From Sipunculus nudus (Eukaryota > Annelida > Sipuncula > Golfingiida > Sipunculidae), in contig CM049306.1 of the NCBI GenBank assembly GCA_026874595.1, positions 96,899,642 to 96,963,641 on the forward strand: a stretch of 64,000 bases of DNA. The letters run 5' to 3'. Below are positions 35,424 through 48,282 of the stretch, in pieces. The notes under the pieces were generated by a model. It did not search any database, had not been told where the DNA came from, and worked only from the letters and a program-made list of their open reading frames with translations. Numbering within the stretch: position 1 is the first letter of the stretch; the number at the start of each line of letters is the position of its first letter. The translations under genes and the position numbers were made by a program.

Positions 35424-35535
35424 GAATTATACATTATTTTTATATATTTATATTTAAATATACATATATATATATATATATTTATAATTGAATTATACAT
35501 TATTTTTATATATTTATATTTAAATATACATGTGT
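35357..35535. repeat. (TA)n and duplicated AT-rich block
   Basis: (TA)n at 35357-35420. Then a block starting ATTGAATTATACATTATTTT occurs twice (about 35421 and 35488), separated by a shorter TA tract and ending in (TG)n. Confidence 0.92.
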
Positions 35536-36440
35536 GTGTGTCAACAACAGGTAATACTCTGCATTTCTGATAGAAAGCATTCTGATAGAAAGCACTCTGA
35601 TGATAAAGAGGATACACACCACGTTTAATTACTAATTGAACATATTCAAAATACCTCATCAGTCTCAAATTGAATAAAAAAATATCCAAAATGTGAGAAA
35701 CTAATAAAAAATAAAAATATATTTCTGTTTTCTGTTGCAACATTCAAGTTGACATTGTAACATGTTTGTTTAAGCTGTCTGCTATCAAGGAAATATCACA
35801 AACTATATCACAAATATAAACCAAAAAGTATTGATCAGGACCATAGTAAGTCAGTCAGGATTAACAATCACAAATATGATTCTAGGATCACATATCATTC
35901 ATAGCTGATTCTTGATTATAATATTTAACATTATCATGGTATATTTTCTCTCTGAATGGGAGTGAGGAAGTGTGAACAACCTACAATTTACATTGTCTCA
36001 ACTTTTCATTTGGCACGATCAATCACCATTAATGACATAATCAGGTCATCTTAAATTATTTTGTGTGTACCACAGGTCAATCTATGCACCAAGAAACGGA
36101 CAGCTAGACTCAAGATTACACAGAACTGCAGTACCGTAGTAAGACAAAGAAAAAATCCCACCAAGCATGCAAGTTCAATTTCATAGCAAGCATCTAGAGT
36201 AATATGCAATCCTACTACAGGGCTCCCATCAGGCTCATGAGGAAGTACAGGAGTTTTATACTTGAGGCAAAATAATAGGAGCTTCTGGGTATTGTGAGCA
36301 AAAATACTGGAGAAATACAGGAGTTTTCACTGCACAACTCTATTTTACTAATTTAGTTTCCATGACCATCAATACTCTGTGCAGCACCTAAATGTGTAAC
36401 TACAATACTTACCTCGACAGTTCTTAACATGAGCTAAATT
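35536..36440. other. No gene seen
   Basis: No domain, splice or RNA signal recognised. Confidence 0.4.
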
Positions 36441-36448
36441 TGTTCAAT

Positions 36449-37350
36449 AACTAGAAATTTCTTGGCATCTGAGATGCCATACTATTCCAAACCAATTAAT
36501 GCATACCCCCTTGTTAAATGCTCCCCCTCTTCAGAAGCACTTCTGACACTTGATAAGGCCAAGGCCACCACAAATGTTTGAACTTGTCTGATATCTTTGT
36601 GGAACCAAATCATGTATCAAATTTAGAGAAAAGAAAACAGTTATTCAAAGGTTATGGGGTACACAAATATCCTACGTTTCTTCAGGACTGACCTTGAAAC
36701 CAAGGTCACTAGTCTTAACAAAAATAGATGATATTGGCGGAAATATTTTTAGTGTCATATTTAAAGGGAACAGATGCAGTTTCAAATGTTATGGGGTTAA
36801 CAAAAATCCTATATATTCGCAGATACAACCTTGAAGACAAAGGTCTAGGTCACCAGTCTTCAAATATATCTGACTACTTGGTGAAAAAAATCCATGTGTG
36901 TTTGTGTCACATTTGAAAAAAAAGGTAGGGTATTTAAAAAGTTATAGGGTAAAGGAAGATCCTTTCAATCAAAGATTTGACCTTGAAGACTAAGCTGAAG
37001 GTCACCAGTCTTCAATAAGTCTGAGATGTTGGTGGAAATATTTTTGTGTTAAATTCAAACAAAATATTGGGGGTATAACAGACACAAACAGTTGACGCTA
37101 CTTGTCTTGCATACAAGACATACCTATCAAAGATCTTCAGGCAATTTGATTTTTTGAACAATCTATGCAAAAAAAATTTTCCAAGATCTTTGGTCAACTT
37201 GATTTTTGGACCAATCATTATGATATTTAAGAGATTGTGTAATTTTCACTAAAAAATGGAACTATTCAAGGTCAAAGTTTCTCTCATAGTATAGGTCATG
37301 ACCCCATTTTAATAGGCTTCATCCTCTATCCAGATGTGTGCACATTTAAA
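36449..37350 (+). repeat. Helitron-like left end and diverged inner units
   Basis: It starts with CTAGAAATTTCTTGGCATC-TGA-GATGCC, a perfect 6-bp-stem hairpin, followed by GCATACCCCCTT as in 26155-26215. Inner units carry GACCTTGAAGAC, GGTCACCAGTCTTCA and CAAGGTCAAAG. The right end was not found. Confidence 0.55.
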
Positions 37351-40300
37351 GTTTGTAAAGACCTGTGAAATGTTTTTTAAAGTGCAGATAAGATAATTCT
37401 GCGGCGGTGGCAGGATTTTGCTAAAACCAAATTATCCCCAACTCTCTCTTGGGATACAATAATGGGTCTACCTAAAAATAATTATTAAGCAATAACAGTT
37501 TAACCAGAAACATGACTGTGGGGTGATAAAAAATGGAAAATATAGGGGATTTTCGTCTAAATACTGGAAAATATCAGAAATATATTCAAACAAAATTAAG
37601 ACAGCTCCTTCCTGGAGAAGAAGTTTTTAAGTTTATCTAGCTTTTTCCTATAAATTACAGCTTAATGCAAATAGTGCCATAAGAAGCTCAATCTGATAAA
37701 ATGTGACATGTGACTGATTCTTCCATAAAAATTGCCCTGACAGTTTTTGAGATAGCAATGGTTAACATACAGACAAGGGCAGGGGTTAACATATGGACAA
37801 TGGCAGACAGGTTTGCATAAAATACAGGATATTATAGGAGAGAGTTTAATTTTCATTGTTATTTTTCAGGAAAAAATAGGAAATAAAATAAAGAGTCAGT
37901 GGAAGGGCTGCATACTATAAACTGTAAGTATACCATACATAAAATAAAGTTAATTACCAAAAGGGGGTAGATGGGAGTAAAATGATGGTAGAAAATAAAA
38001 TAATATTATCCCCTGTCTCAACTTCTTTCCTAAATGAACCCATGATCATATTTCTTCAAACTAGCCTTGAGTTCTTTACTACTGTCAATATCTAAAAGCA
38101 GCAGATACTAAATCATCATAAAAATTCAATGATACTGATGACCGGTAATTATTCAAAAACAATGTGATGCTCTTTATCTGCTGTATTTTCTATCAGTAAT
38201 ATACTGTAATAAGTGGAATGTGAATTTTCAGGTGTACATATATATAGAGATGTTTATGTAAGTTACAAAATCTGATTTTGAATGAAGTTTGCCAAATGGG
38301 CATTTATGAAAACATTAATCATTAGCATGAAATTAAAAAAAAAACTAAATTGACATAAAAATTACTTGTAAAATGACATTCATAACTGATAGTAATTATC
38401 AAGTATATTTATATCTCAGTAAAATTGCCTAACAATATACAAATTCTTTATTTCCTAAATCAGATTATTACCTATAAAATGCAGTCACAGCATTAAAGGC
38501 CTCGCATATAAGAACATACCTTTCACAGAACGGTATCTTAATATATCCACCTCACTACGGAATTGAAGAAATTTTATATTAAAACAGTTTTAATATATAC
38601 ATGTACTTTTAATGTATGAAAAAAATTCTGCTGCACATAAGGAAATTCAACACAAGCTATCAACAAAATGTTACAGTTTGTGGGAACTGATTTTAACCTT
38701 GTGAATGTCAGCTGCACACTGGAATAGTGGTCCAGAAATAAACAGAATGTGATGTACAGCCTCTATCCGCAATTGTTCAAATTCATCCCCTGAATTGTAA
38801 TTTATTAAAGTATGCACTGGTTTCAGGAGAGGGGCGAGATACTTGTAAATGTACTTATGTATTCTTTCAATAACAGCTCTGTTACAACCAATGTGAATGA
38901 TTTTAAGTTTACTCAAGGCTTGTATTATTAGACTGGTGGTCTTTCACTACTGGTACATGTATGATCCTAGGACTAGGATCTAGTTTTTTGAGTCATTAAA
39001 CAGACACGGTTGAGGTGATCTGGGATCACTGCCCTGGTTGTCTCTTTAGACTATAAATTTTAAGGAGCTGATAGATGCGATGCTAACCAAGCCATGCCAG
39101 CGGGAGCCAGGAGACCACCAGCGTTTTACCAGTAACGGTGACCTAAGGAAAGCCACATCACCCACACCCACAAAGGCAGAAGCAGCATGCATTCCCTCCA
39201 CCCATCCCAGCAGCAGAGACCAACTCATGCCAATACAGAGACAAACCCGATGATCCTGTATTGGACATGATGACTTGCATACAGATAAAATATATGAAAA
39301 AATAATAAATTCAAATGTCTTTGAATTGAAGTAAAAAGACAAGTATATGTACCTGTAACCTGGATACTGTCTCAAGTACCTAGATCTGTAGACAGATTAC
39401 AGTCCTGTACCTGAACATGTACTAGGTACCCTCGATTGTACCTGGCCCAAACCCTGATTTGTTTCTTTTAAATGAAACTTGAGTTCAGATCATTAAATGA
39501 CATACCATTATCCCCAAAATATTTACAAAAATGGTCAATCTGGCCTGTTTGTAGGTCACTGTCATAAATTACAACAGAATACTATTTATCTACTAGTCTC
39601 TATGTGAGACTGGTTATAAGATTGATATAAAGTATCAGTCCATGGTTTAACAATGATTTCAACACAATTTGGGTGTTATCAGAAATGTCAGAATGATTTT
39701 AGATTAGGTTCAGTGATAGACTGTTGTTATAATCAGGACTGGTTTATGGGACATAATGTAAGCAAGTTTAATTTTGATTGGGTAGGTCATTCTAACATTT
39801 CCTTCTTAGAAAATATTATCATTTATTATAATGGCCACTTTTTTGGCAATTGGTTATTTATAAAATAACCCTGGCTATCAAGTGAACCATGTATAAATTA
39901 TTGGCCAAAGTATATGATGGATTATTATTCATCTAGGGTGGTTATTACTAGAAATATTTATTATACTTATCAATGCAGGTAAATTTTATTTAAGGAGCAA
40001 AAAATACAGACATTTTTTTTAATGTCATGTAAGTGATTGAGCATGACAGGCTAGTCACAGCAACAGAGCCGAAGTTGTCCAATAACAGAAGTACTGTACT
40101 GTATTCATGACGCCAACAAATGATGAAACAACAAATTTTTTTTAAATGGTTTGTGTAAGCAGTATTTGTTGTTTGTGGATAAAAAAAGCTTTTTTTTATC
40201 ATTTTCATTAAAGATTAAAACTGGTCTGAACAAGAACTCTAAACCTACATTTCCTATGTTTGCATATGTGTTTTTGATTGTACAGGTACATTATAAGACA

Positions 40301-40766
40301 GAAAATCATTGAAATTCTAGTATGTGAAAGCTGCTGCAATAAAGCATCTATGGTATGTTTTGTGTTGAAGGCATACAAAACACAGGTAGTTGCAGGAACT
40401 TCTCAGAACATAAGAAAATTCAAGGCATGTTGTTCATATTGAAGATAATCAAGACACTTGGCCAATAATGAGGTTTCATTGAGGACGCGTTGCACAGAAT
40501 CAAACTTTCCTATAAATGACCGTTATATTTCACCATTAAAGCAGGTCACATTTGAAGGAAATCACTACTTGTTAAAGATTGTTTTGGTTCTCTTTTGATT
40601 TCTTGCTACTGTTTATGAATGTTGTGGCAATTTGTAACCTGTAAAAAAATCATAGAAAAAATTAAACACAAATTTAGGCCTTTCTCAAGGCACATTCAAT
40701 TTGTACTTTGGTCTCTATAGCTGAAGCACCCATTAAGGTTAGAAGGCTACACTGTATGTGAGACAT
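37351..40766. other. 3' flank of second phosphatase gene; no firm gene
   Basis: The minus-strand ORF at 38671-38916 (81 codons) has a fairly normal amino-acid mix and ends in a stop, and could be a terminal exon, but I do not recognise it. A GC-richer patch at 39050-39260 has an open plus-strand frame of about 60 codons without a known motif. Palindrome GATCCTAG-GA-CTAGGATC near 38963. Confidence 0.35.
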
Positions 40767-41315
40767 TCACATTTTGGCCACCATTTCTTTGTCCTTCTCT
40801 AACATCCCCTTTTCCTGGGCAAGCTTAATCAGCTGCTCTTGAAAGCCCTGGTTTGTCAGCAGAATAGACCGCGCCTTTTTTACCTGCTGGGCAGCCGTTA
40901 ACGGACCAATGTTCTGGTGCATCATAACATACCCGACCGTGATCAAGCCACTGCGATTAATGCCCATCAAACAATGCACTAATACTTTACCACCTGATGA
41001 TCGAGCGCTCTCAATATAATCATAAGCATCACTGAAATGTTGAAGCATATCATAATCTGGGTCGTCTTCTGCTTCATATTCATGATACTTGCAGACACGG
41101 CCATAAAAGGGCTGTCCTGTTGATGTGTAACCAGCGGCGCAGTTCAGCACATGAGTGATTCCTAATTCTTTTAACTTGCGTAAATTGGTAGCATCATCTT
41201 CAGAACCTATAAACAGATGATCTAGCACTTTGCTTGGCCCCGTAGGAAACCTATGAATCATTCCCAGGATGTTACTGAGCTTTGCACGGTATGGGGCGAT
41301 GTCTATACCTGCCAT
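40767..41315 (-). CDS. Atypical dual-specificity phosphatase, paralog B
   Basis: 182 codons, stop TGA at 40767-40769. Signature HCLMGINRSG (Cys115, Arg121), acid loop AEDD (D84/D85), VLDHLFIGSEDDAT at the start of the domain and LAQEKG-LEKDKE near the C-terminus. By eye roughly 60% identical to paralog A over the domain, so they arose by duplication. The ATG again lies two bases after an acceptor (TTATTTCAG|GT-ATG), preserving the intron position. A candidate upstream coding exon is at 45783-45792. Predicted soluble protein-phosphatase; substrate unknown. Confidence 0.9.
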   Translation of the reverse strand: MAGIDIAPYRAKLSNILGMIHRFPTGPSKVLDHLFIGSEDDATNLRKLKELGITHVLNCAAGYTSTGQPFYGRVCKYHEYEAEDDPDYDMLQHFSDAYDYIESARSSGGKVLVHCLMGINRSGLITVGYVMMHQNIGPLTAAQQVKKARSILLTNQGFQEQLIKLAQEKGMLEKDKEMVAKM

Positions 41316-42621
41316 ACCTGAAATAATGAAAATTAAAAAAAAAACTAATAATTAATATTGACAATAAAAAGACATTAATACAGAAATAACATTCATAATT
41401 AAACACTAATGATAAGTAGACAAACCAGCTTAACAGCATCATTTTGTACAGTTTGACAATTCGCACAAGATCATTCTTTTTAATCTTTGTACAAGATCCT
41501 GTCAACATAAATTTATACAGGATGACAGTTGATGGTAAAAGCTATAATTTAATAATTTTTGCAATTTATTTAAACATTTACACAGTGTATCTCACTCAAA
41601 CAATTATCTTGTTAACCTCATTGCAACAGGAAAAAAATATATAGCAAAAAATCAAGAAAATCCATGCAAGAATTATTGAGAAACAGGTGCTTCTGTATGA
41701 ATATATGATGATAATATTTATTAAGAAATATTTGACCCAATCCTTTGCAAGATTACATTAATATACGTCTGACTGCCTTCACTTTAACAGTTCTTGAGAT
41801 AATATGATCAAAAGGAATTTAAAGATGGTTGCCTGGTGGCCATTTTGGACTTCTGACAGGTCTGAAATCAGACAACAACCATTATCTAAATCGGACCAAA
41901 AATTGAAGGAAAATTACTGAAACTGCACTGAAAAAAGAATTTCTAAGGTGGCTAACTGGCAGACATAATGGATTTCTGACAAGTCTGACATTTAATATCA
42001 CACATCCTCCAATAAGAGACCAAACTTGGGGCAAATTCTCCAAATGATGTTACAGTAATGAATGTCCAAAACAATTCAAAAGGCATGTTCAGGCGCTCAT
42101 ATCAGATTTATAGATATGCAAATGTAAAAGTGTAGGTCCAATATTTTTTATTATCACTCTGCTTTTCAATGGGGTCAGCAGGGTTGGTAAACTGCAAAAC
42201 CTGAAAGAAAAGAAATGCAGAAAGCATGACTAAGAGTCTTGTAATAAAATAAAGCCATCCTAAATCAAGTACACATCCACATATTATGAGAACAAACACT
42301 TGCTTTTATATGTGGTGATATATATAAAAATATTCAGATATCTAGGAAACTAAGTTTATTGCTATGATTCCATAAAATAAACTGCAAAATGTTCCCATCA
42401 TCTTATAAATCAGTAGCTAAACCATAATACGATACTCTCATAGTGTTAATTCCTGCCTGAAGTATTCCAACAACAGTGTTTTGTTATGCAGTAATGAGGT
42501 ACTTATCACTCAACCTTATCACTTAATAGCCTGATACAAAAGGGAGTCATATTTCACCAGTGTCACTCACAATTACAGCCACACGGTGAGATGTACCAGC
42601 TGGAGTGCAAGCTTATATATA
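41316..42621 (-). other. Upstream intron of phosphatase B, one weak exon candidate
   Basis: A good acceptor (TTTCTTTTCTTTCAG|) at 42201 opens a frame VLQFTNPADPIEKQSDNKKY that stops at 42108. Its phase 0 does not match the phosphatase exon (phase 1), so it is either a chance ORF or a terminal exon of something else. The stretch 41810-42000 has two diverged units with GGTGGCCATTTTGGACTTCT / GGTGGCTAACTGGC words. Confidence 0.25.
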
Positions 42622-44394
42622 CCGTAAAAACTCGCATATAAGTCGATCTTGTATATAAGTCGAGTATGAATTTTCAGGGTAAATATCAGGTAAAAATTTT
42701 TTCAAGCCATTCTGGAGGTTAAAACCGGTCTAAAGCAGCATACATGACCATCGAGAGTAGTGTGACAGGCCACTGGGGAAAGGTGAATTGTATGGCTGGC
42801 CACTCGTTTTTGACATTCATACCACTCCAATATTTTTTAAACTGTAAAAATGTCATTTGTTTTGTTGTGCAATCTATTTAAAAGTTATTGGGCATCATAA
42901 AGACTCTAAGAATAATAAATATAACAGGTCGATACTTGAGGTATTTTGCAGAAATGAAGATCGTCTGACACCCAGAATCGGCAGGTGTGCGATAACAGAA
43001 CAGCCAAGGATTTCTCACACCTTCCGTCATTGCTCATTTATTTTAAACTTCTAATGATTGTTTGTGTCAGATATCAATAAAAATATGATTATTTAAGCAT
43101 GTTATTAAAACAGGATTGTCGCGGACTTCTCTACATTTTATATAATCTAAATTGAAAAGAACGCGCGACCAAGCGAGTCGCCTGATAAGGCCGCGTGACA
43201 GTGTAAGCTGTCCTCAGCTTGATCATATCCGTGGATCAAGGGCAGGAATTTTATGATTTTTATTATACATTCTGAGAAAACACAAGGCCGTAAACGACAG
43301 TTTTATTCAAGTTTTAATTAACTCCGGTCTTCCTTGCCTCCACAGACGGACGCACTAATGAACAATTACATGCGATATTACTGCATATATGCAGCGTAGG
43401 TATCCAGCATAGCGAACCGCAGAGTGAGAGCACGAAAGCCAGGGCAACATGTGGACAACACGTCAGTCGCTCTTTGATCAAACTCTGTTTTCCTATCTTT
43501 TTTATGAGAGTTTTCGTGAATGAATCATATATTTCACATTCTGTGGAGTACTTATTTTGACTAAGTCTTGCAGGTTTTGTGTTCGTTTGTTCATAGCGAT
43601 ATCTATGTCAGGTTGAACTTCGGTCTATTTTTTTCCCCCGAGCTTTGCTCAGTGCCGCAGTCATTCACTACAATTTGGGGTGATTTTTAAGTAGGAACTT
43701 CCGAACGGAGTGATAATTTCCCCCGCGTGTAAGTACACAGGTGAACAGCGTGACCTAGTTTTGGGCTTCTTGGGACAGGCAGCCATCCCCGTACCGAGTG
43801 AGTGCTAATCGGTGCTGTAATCAGCCATCTGTCACCTGTCTGTAGTTCAGATACCACGGCCCACAGGCTTTTACCGTTTACATGTTTGCAAACTTACGCA
43901 AGCACCAAATGTTTTTGTGGGGAAATACTGTAACATCATTGGCTGTCAAATACACAGGGGCCGATGCCCTGGATAAAATCCCAACTGATTACGCAATACC
44001 CGTGCCTCTTGCACTCATACTTAATCGCCATGAATGAAGCTCATTATAGCTATACGCCGGTCATTTCCTGGTCGTCATCAACCATGTAAATTGCAAACAT
44101 TTCAATATACTGCATTATCAAATGAAAGAACTGCGTAAATGGTCAAAATTTGAAAAAATAATATTCGGAAACCTTATTAGACTGTATTTTTGGACCGAAA
44201 GGGGGACTTGTGTACCTGACTTCACCGGAAACGGATATCTAGTTGTCCATCAGTTAAGACATACAGGCCGGCAGTTTGACTAAGTTCGTGCAAAATTTTG
44301 CCTCTCAGGCTTAGACCCGCACATAAGTCGACTCCCCTTTCATGAATTAATTTTTTGGGAACAAATTTCTCGACGTATATGTGGTTTTTTACGG
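42622..44394. mobile_element. TA-flanked TIR DNA transposon, non-autonomous
   Basis: The left end CCGTAAAAACTCGCATATAAG and the right end (reverse complement CCGTAAAAAACCACATATAC) are inverted repeats with TA on both outer sides. GTCGA words follow inside both ends. The TA target and end sequence suggest the Tc1/mariner-pogo group (inference). No transposase ORF recognised over 1.8 kb. Confidence 0.65.
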
Positions 44395-44507
44395 TACAAG
44401 AAAAATAGAGATGGTCTACAAAATAAGTTGACCTGACCTATGACCTTGGCCTTTTGCCCTCATATCAACTGGATTCTTTCTAAATGATGGGTAACTACTA
44501 ACCAACT

Positions 44508-45640
44508 AGAATACGGGTAGTCAACAAGCCACTACGTGTATCCGCCTAAATCAGAGTGGAACGGGTGAAGTGAGGCATGGATTGAGTGGCAAGGGGAAAA
44601 AGAGTGTTGCATATTAGCATGGATGTCTGCAGCCAAATTGTGTATGTAGGTTGCCCCCCCCTACCACAAAATCCAGAAAGCCATCCAAGTTGTATACATA
44701 TGCAAAATTTAAGGCAGATAAGTCAAACCACTACATGTATATGAGTGATTTTAGCCCGTGGCAGACAAACAGATGGACGCTGAGCAAAAACGGTTGCAGG
44801 TGACGCCACCAGTTTTGCATATGATAAAGAGCTATGTGAGAACTATACACATGCAAAACTTTGGCCCAATCGGTCAAATGGTTCCCAAGATATGAGCTTG
44901 GATGTCTGCTGCATAAACTAGAATGCAGGTGGCGCCACCTGTCATAAAATCAAGAGAGCTGTCGGGGATGTATAAACCTGCAAAATTTTAGGCAGATATG
45001 TCACACCACTGCCGAGATATGAGTGATTTTATCCCATGGCAGACAAACAGACAGGAGCTGTGCAAAAACGGCTGCAGGTGGCGCCACCAGTTTTGCGTAT
45101 GATAAAGAGCTATGTGAGATCTATACACATGCAAAATTTTGGCCCAATCGGTCAAACGGTTCCTGAGATATGAGCTTGGATGTCTGCAGCGTAAACATGA
45201 ATGTAGATGGCGCCACCTGTCATAAAATCAGAAAAGCTATCCAGGATGTATACGCATGCCGAATTTCAGGTGAATTAGTCAAGTCACTCCAGAGATATGA
45301 GTGATTTTAACCCAAGGCAGAAGAACAGATGGACACTGTGCAAACATGGTTGCAGGTGGCGTCACCATTTTTTGTGTATGTTATAAAGCTCTCCAAGGGC
45401 TACATTTGTGCAAAAAAATTTTCCTGATCGGTCGAACGGTTCCCGAGATATGAGCTTGGATGTCTGCAGCGTAAACGTGAATGTAGGTGGCACCACCTTT
45501 TTTGGTGTATGTTATAAAGCTATCCAAGGGCTACATTATGATATGATACACAGGATTTTCAAGTTTTGTCAAGTAGTTCCAAGTAGTTGTCACCATTGCC
45601 ACTGGCAGTCTTGGTGGTCACCAGCTGGTCACTAGTTACC
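44508..45640 (+). repeat. Palindrome-bearing satellite, block 2, with conserved flank
   Basis: About six half-units of ~145 bp alternate between two types: GCAGGTGGCGCCACCAGTTTTG...ATAAAGAGCTATGTGAG and ATGTAGGTGGCGCCACCTG..CATAAAATC. Perfect dyads lie at 44928-44939 and 45077-45088. The leading flank 44508-44640 (GGGTAGTCAACAAGCCACTACGTG...ATTGAGTGGCAAG) recurs in reverse complement at 59530-59655 beside block 4, so the array travels with a fixed flank. Confidence 0.85.
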
Positions 45641-45782
45641 TAGCCCTAGTTTCTGTGCTCTCAGAAAACTTGTTTGAAAACTTGAGACATTCCAGCAGAC
45701 AATAAAACTATAATATCCTGGCTAAAAAAGTGTCAGAAATAAGAATACAAACATATCTTTATCATACTGTAACATTACATAC

Positions 45783-45792
45783 CATCTAACAT
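45783..45792 (-). CDS. Candidate first coding exon of phosphatase B
   Basis: On the minus strand ATG-TTA-GAT-G is followed by a good donor GTATGT. Spliced to the acceptor of paralog B it would read M-L-D-G-M-A-G-I-D in frame, adding four residues. The 5' extent of the exon is not known. The joined intron would be 4.5 kb and contain the TIR element and satellite block 2. Support is only donor plus phase. Confidence 0.22.
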
Positions 45793-46047
45793 CGTTATGT
45801 CCCTAAGAAAGGTAATCAGGTAAGTCTCCATCTCAAACAGTAAAATGTCTGGTGGGGATTTCCCTTGGCTTTCCCACATAAAACATCATAACTGTCATCA
45901 ACCTCCTCCTACGAAACCATGAAACACATACTTATTGGTGTTAAAATGGTGTAATCCCGTGTCTTGTTGTTTGGCAGTAAACAGGCAGTCAAAGAAGATG
46001 CAACGGATCCATTGCTTCTTCCGTGGCTTATCGTATAATATGCTCCC

Positions 46048-46716
46048 AAGGCAGCGGAAATCTTGTGCTTCTAAAGAAGCAACTGATTTTCACACTGCCA
46101 GCTTTGACCGTTTATGATATATTTAGACACCAGATGGCGGTTCGTTGTCCGCTGAAAAAACGTGTGTTTGATGTGACAAGCAGCCAATCAGATGCCAATA
46201 AACAAACACTCAACAGGCATCCTGGCTCTGCCCATAGCTGGGCTTCAAGTACTCTTTGTTGAGTTTACGGTCGAATTTTAATTGCTCCTTGACTGATTCG
46301 ATAATGACATTATGACTGTGTTAGCGTAGCCATGTATCTGTTGTCTGCAGAACTTAAAAGTGCCAGCAAGGTGTGCACGCAGCCTTTGTTGTTAAGTTTC
46401 GTTTGAATTACAGCTCACCGGCCGGGCATCCCATGTGCCAAAGGCCGTAAGCAAACCACGTCTCGGGGAAATCTCTCTGAGCATGTGGCCTGTTCATGCG
46501 GTAACCGGAGCAATGAGCTGTCAATCAAAATGAAATGAACATGATTGGCTCCGAGTATTTCTCGCTTGGCAGTGTCTTTCAGCACAAGATCTCACCTGAT
46601 TGGACAAAATACAGTGCTCCCCTCTGGTGTAGCAATTCAGGATACGAGGTCATAACAAACAGCGCTTACGATATAGGTACTAGGCATATAGTTAAAGCGC
46701 TGTGAAAAGAGCCTAA
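46048..46716 (+). repeat. 0.7-kb dispersed repeat, copy 1
   Basis: Roughly 75-80% identical by eye to 51144-51852, same orientation. Both start GCTCCCRAGGCAGCGGAAATC and end in a hairpin-forming CAGCGCTTACGA...AAAGCGCTGTG. Shared words include TTAGCGTAGCCATG, TTTCGTTTGAATTACAGCTC and CAGTGCTCCCYTCTGGTGTA. It is either an unrecognised transposable element or a duplicated genomic segment. Confidence 0.8.
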
Positions 46717-46723
46717 TCGTATT

Positions 46724-47186
46724 ACGGTCCGCCTAAACACCCAAAACATCTGTGTTTTGGGTGTGTTTGACGAAACACCACAAAACACCTTTTTACATTC
46801 AAAATTGAAGCAAAACACTGATATCCATTAATAAATTATCATCTGTTGCATATGTCAATGCAGAAATGTGGCACTATTTTGTAAAATAAAAGAAAGCTAT
46901 GGTGTTTTGTACAACTGAAAAGTGGGCTGCTTGATTGCGACTAGGGGGCAGCGTCATAACTGGCATTAATTGCTGCCGTGTCCGCCGGTGAACCGACCAC
47001 TGCACAAAACTCTTGTTTTATCTTTATGTTATAAAATTTATGACACAATATAATATTTGCAGAGATCTATTCATCATATAATTATTTATTGATTGGTCTT
47101 ACATTTTGGCTTCAGATTTGAAGTTTGGTGGGTGTTTCGTGGTGTTTCATCAATGGTACCCAAAACACTGGTTTTAGGGGGACCGT
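46724..47186. mobile_element. MITE with 6-bp TSD
   Basis: 463 bp starting ACGGTCCGCCTAAA and ending GTTTTAGGGGGACCGT, flanked by CGTATT (46718-46723 and 47187-47192). Inside, both ends repeat GTGTTTTGGGT and GAAACACCAC in inverted orientation, giving TIRs of about 75 bp with gaps. No ORF. Confidence 0.82.
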
Positions 47187-47397
47187 CGTATTGTTGAAAC
47201 TCTCACTGGGTAACAGGTCACTTCGCCGGAACTCCATTTCGCCGACTTCGGCGAAGTGACCAATCGGCAAACTCGGCGAAGTGTCCAAGTATGCTCGGCG
47301 AAGTGTCCAATTATGGTCGGCGAAGTGTTCGGCGAGACCTCGTAAAATAACAGTTACTCACACCACGATATTAAGATCTAGTCATTAAGATCTAGTC

Positions 47398-48282
47398 TAC
47401 GGTGGCTGATTAAGGACACAGAAAAAAAATATTTATCTCGAAATCTCGACATAACATCTCGAGATTTCGACATAAGTTTCGCACAAAAAATTTTAAGAAG
47501 CAAAAAAGAAATTTTAGGAAGCAAAAAAAAATTTTACGAAGCTAAAAATAATTTTTAGGAAGCAACAAAAAATTTTACGAAGCAAAAAAAAAAATTACGA
47601 AGCAAAAAAATATATATCTCGAGATTTCCAGATAAAATGTCACATTTGTACGAACCATTCGAAGCTGAATTGACATAAAGCAAAGCAACATTAATAAAGG
47701 TATAGTATACGTTAAGAGTGCTTACTATTGCAATTATAAAACAAAGACTATGTATACTGTGTTTAACTGAACAGTAATACAATATAATTAATTTAAAATC
47801 AATCAAGTTTTTATATCCCCTAAGATAAGGCGAGTTGAAGAAAAGTTCAATATAAATTCAATATTTAATTATTCATATCCATAAAGAAGATGTCAAAGCC
47901 TAAAGAAACTGAAACATTCTACCTGAACGGCAGATTCAGAGCCATGCTGTTAAATCACTCAAATCGAAATGTTTAGGTGTGCATGCATGCATTGTGGGTA
48001 CCTTATTATTTTAAAAATGCAAAAAAATATGAACTCCTTTTGTACAATTTCTTTCAGCTTTTGTTTTTATTGAAATGGTGTGTTGTTTTATGGAACATGT
48101 ATTAAACCATCATTAAATAAAATATGCTAAAAATGAATACTGTGTTTTCGGGAGGTACGCTGGGGGGGGGGGGGGGGGCGCTGATTCAGCCCCTAAAGCC
48201 CAAGTCTTGATCCACTATAGCTTTCTCTCGAAGATCTCCAGATAAATATTTTGTTTTTCTGTGTCCTAAATCAGCCGCCGTA
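47398..48282. mobile_element. MITE nested in 47209-49932, 6-bp TSD
   Basis: Inverted ends TACGGTGGCTGATTAAGGAC and TACGGCGGCTGATTTAGGAC, both continuing ACAGAAAAA...AATATTTATCT, flanked by CTAGTC (47392-47397 and 48283-48288). The interior has several ~20-bp repeats of GAAGCAAAAAAAATTTTA (about 47495-47610), an ATCTCGAG-rich part and an 18-G run near 48161-48178. Confidence 0.85.
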
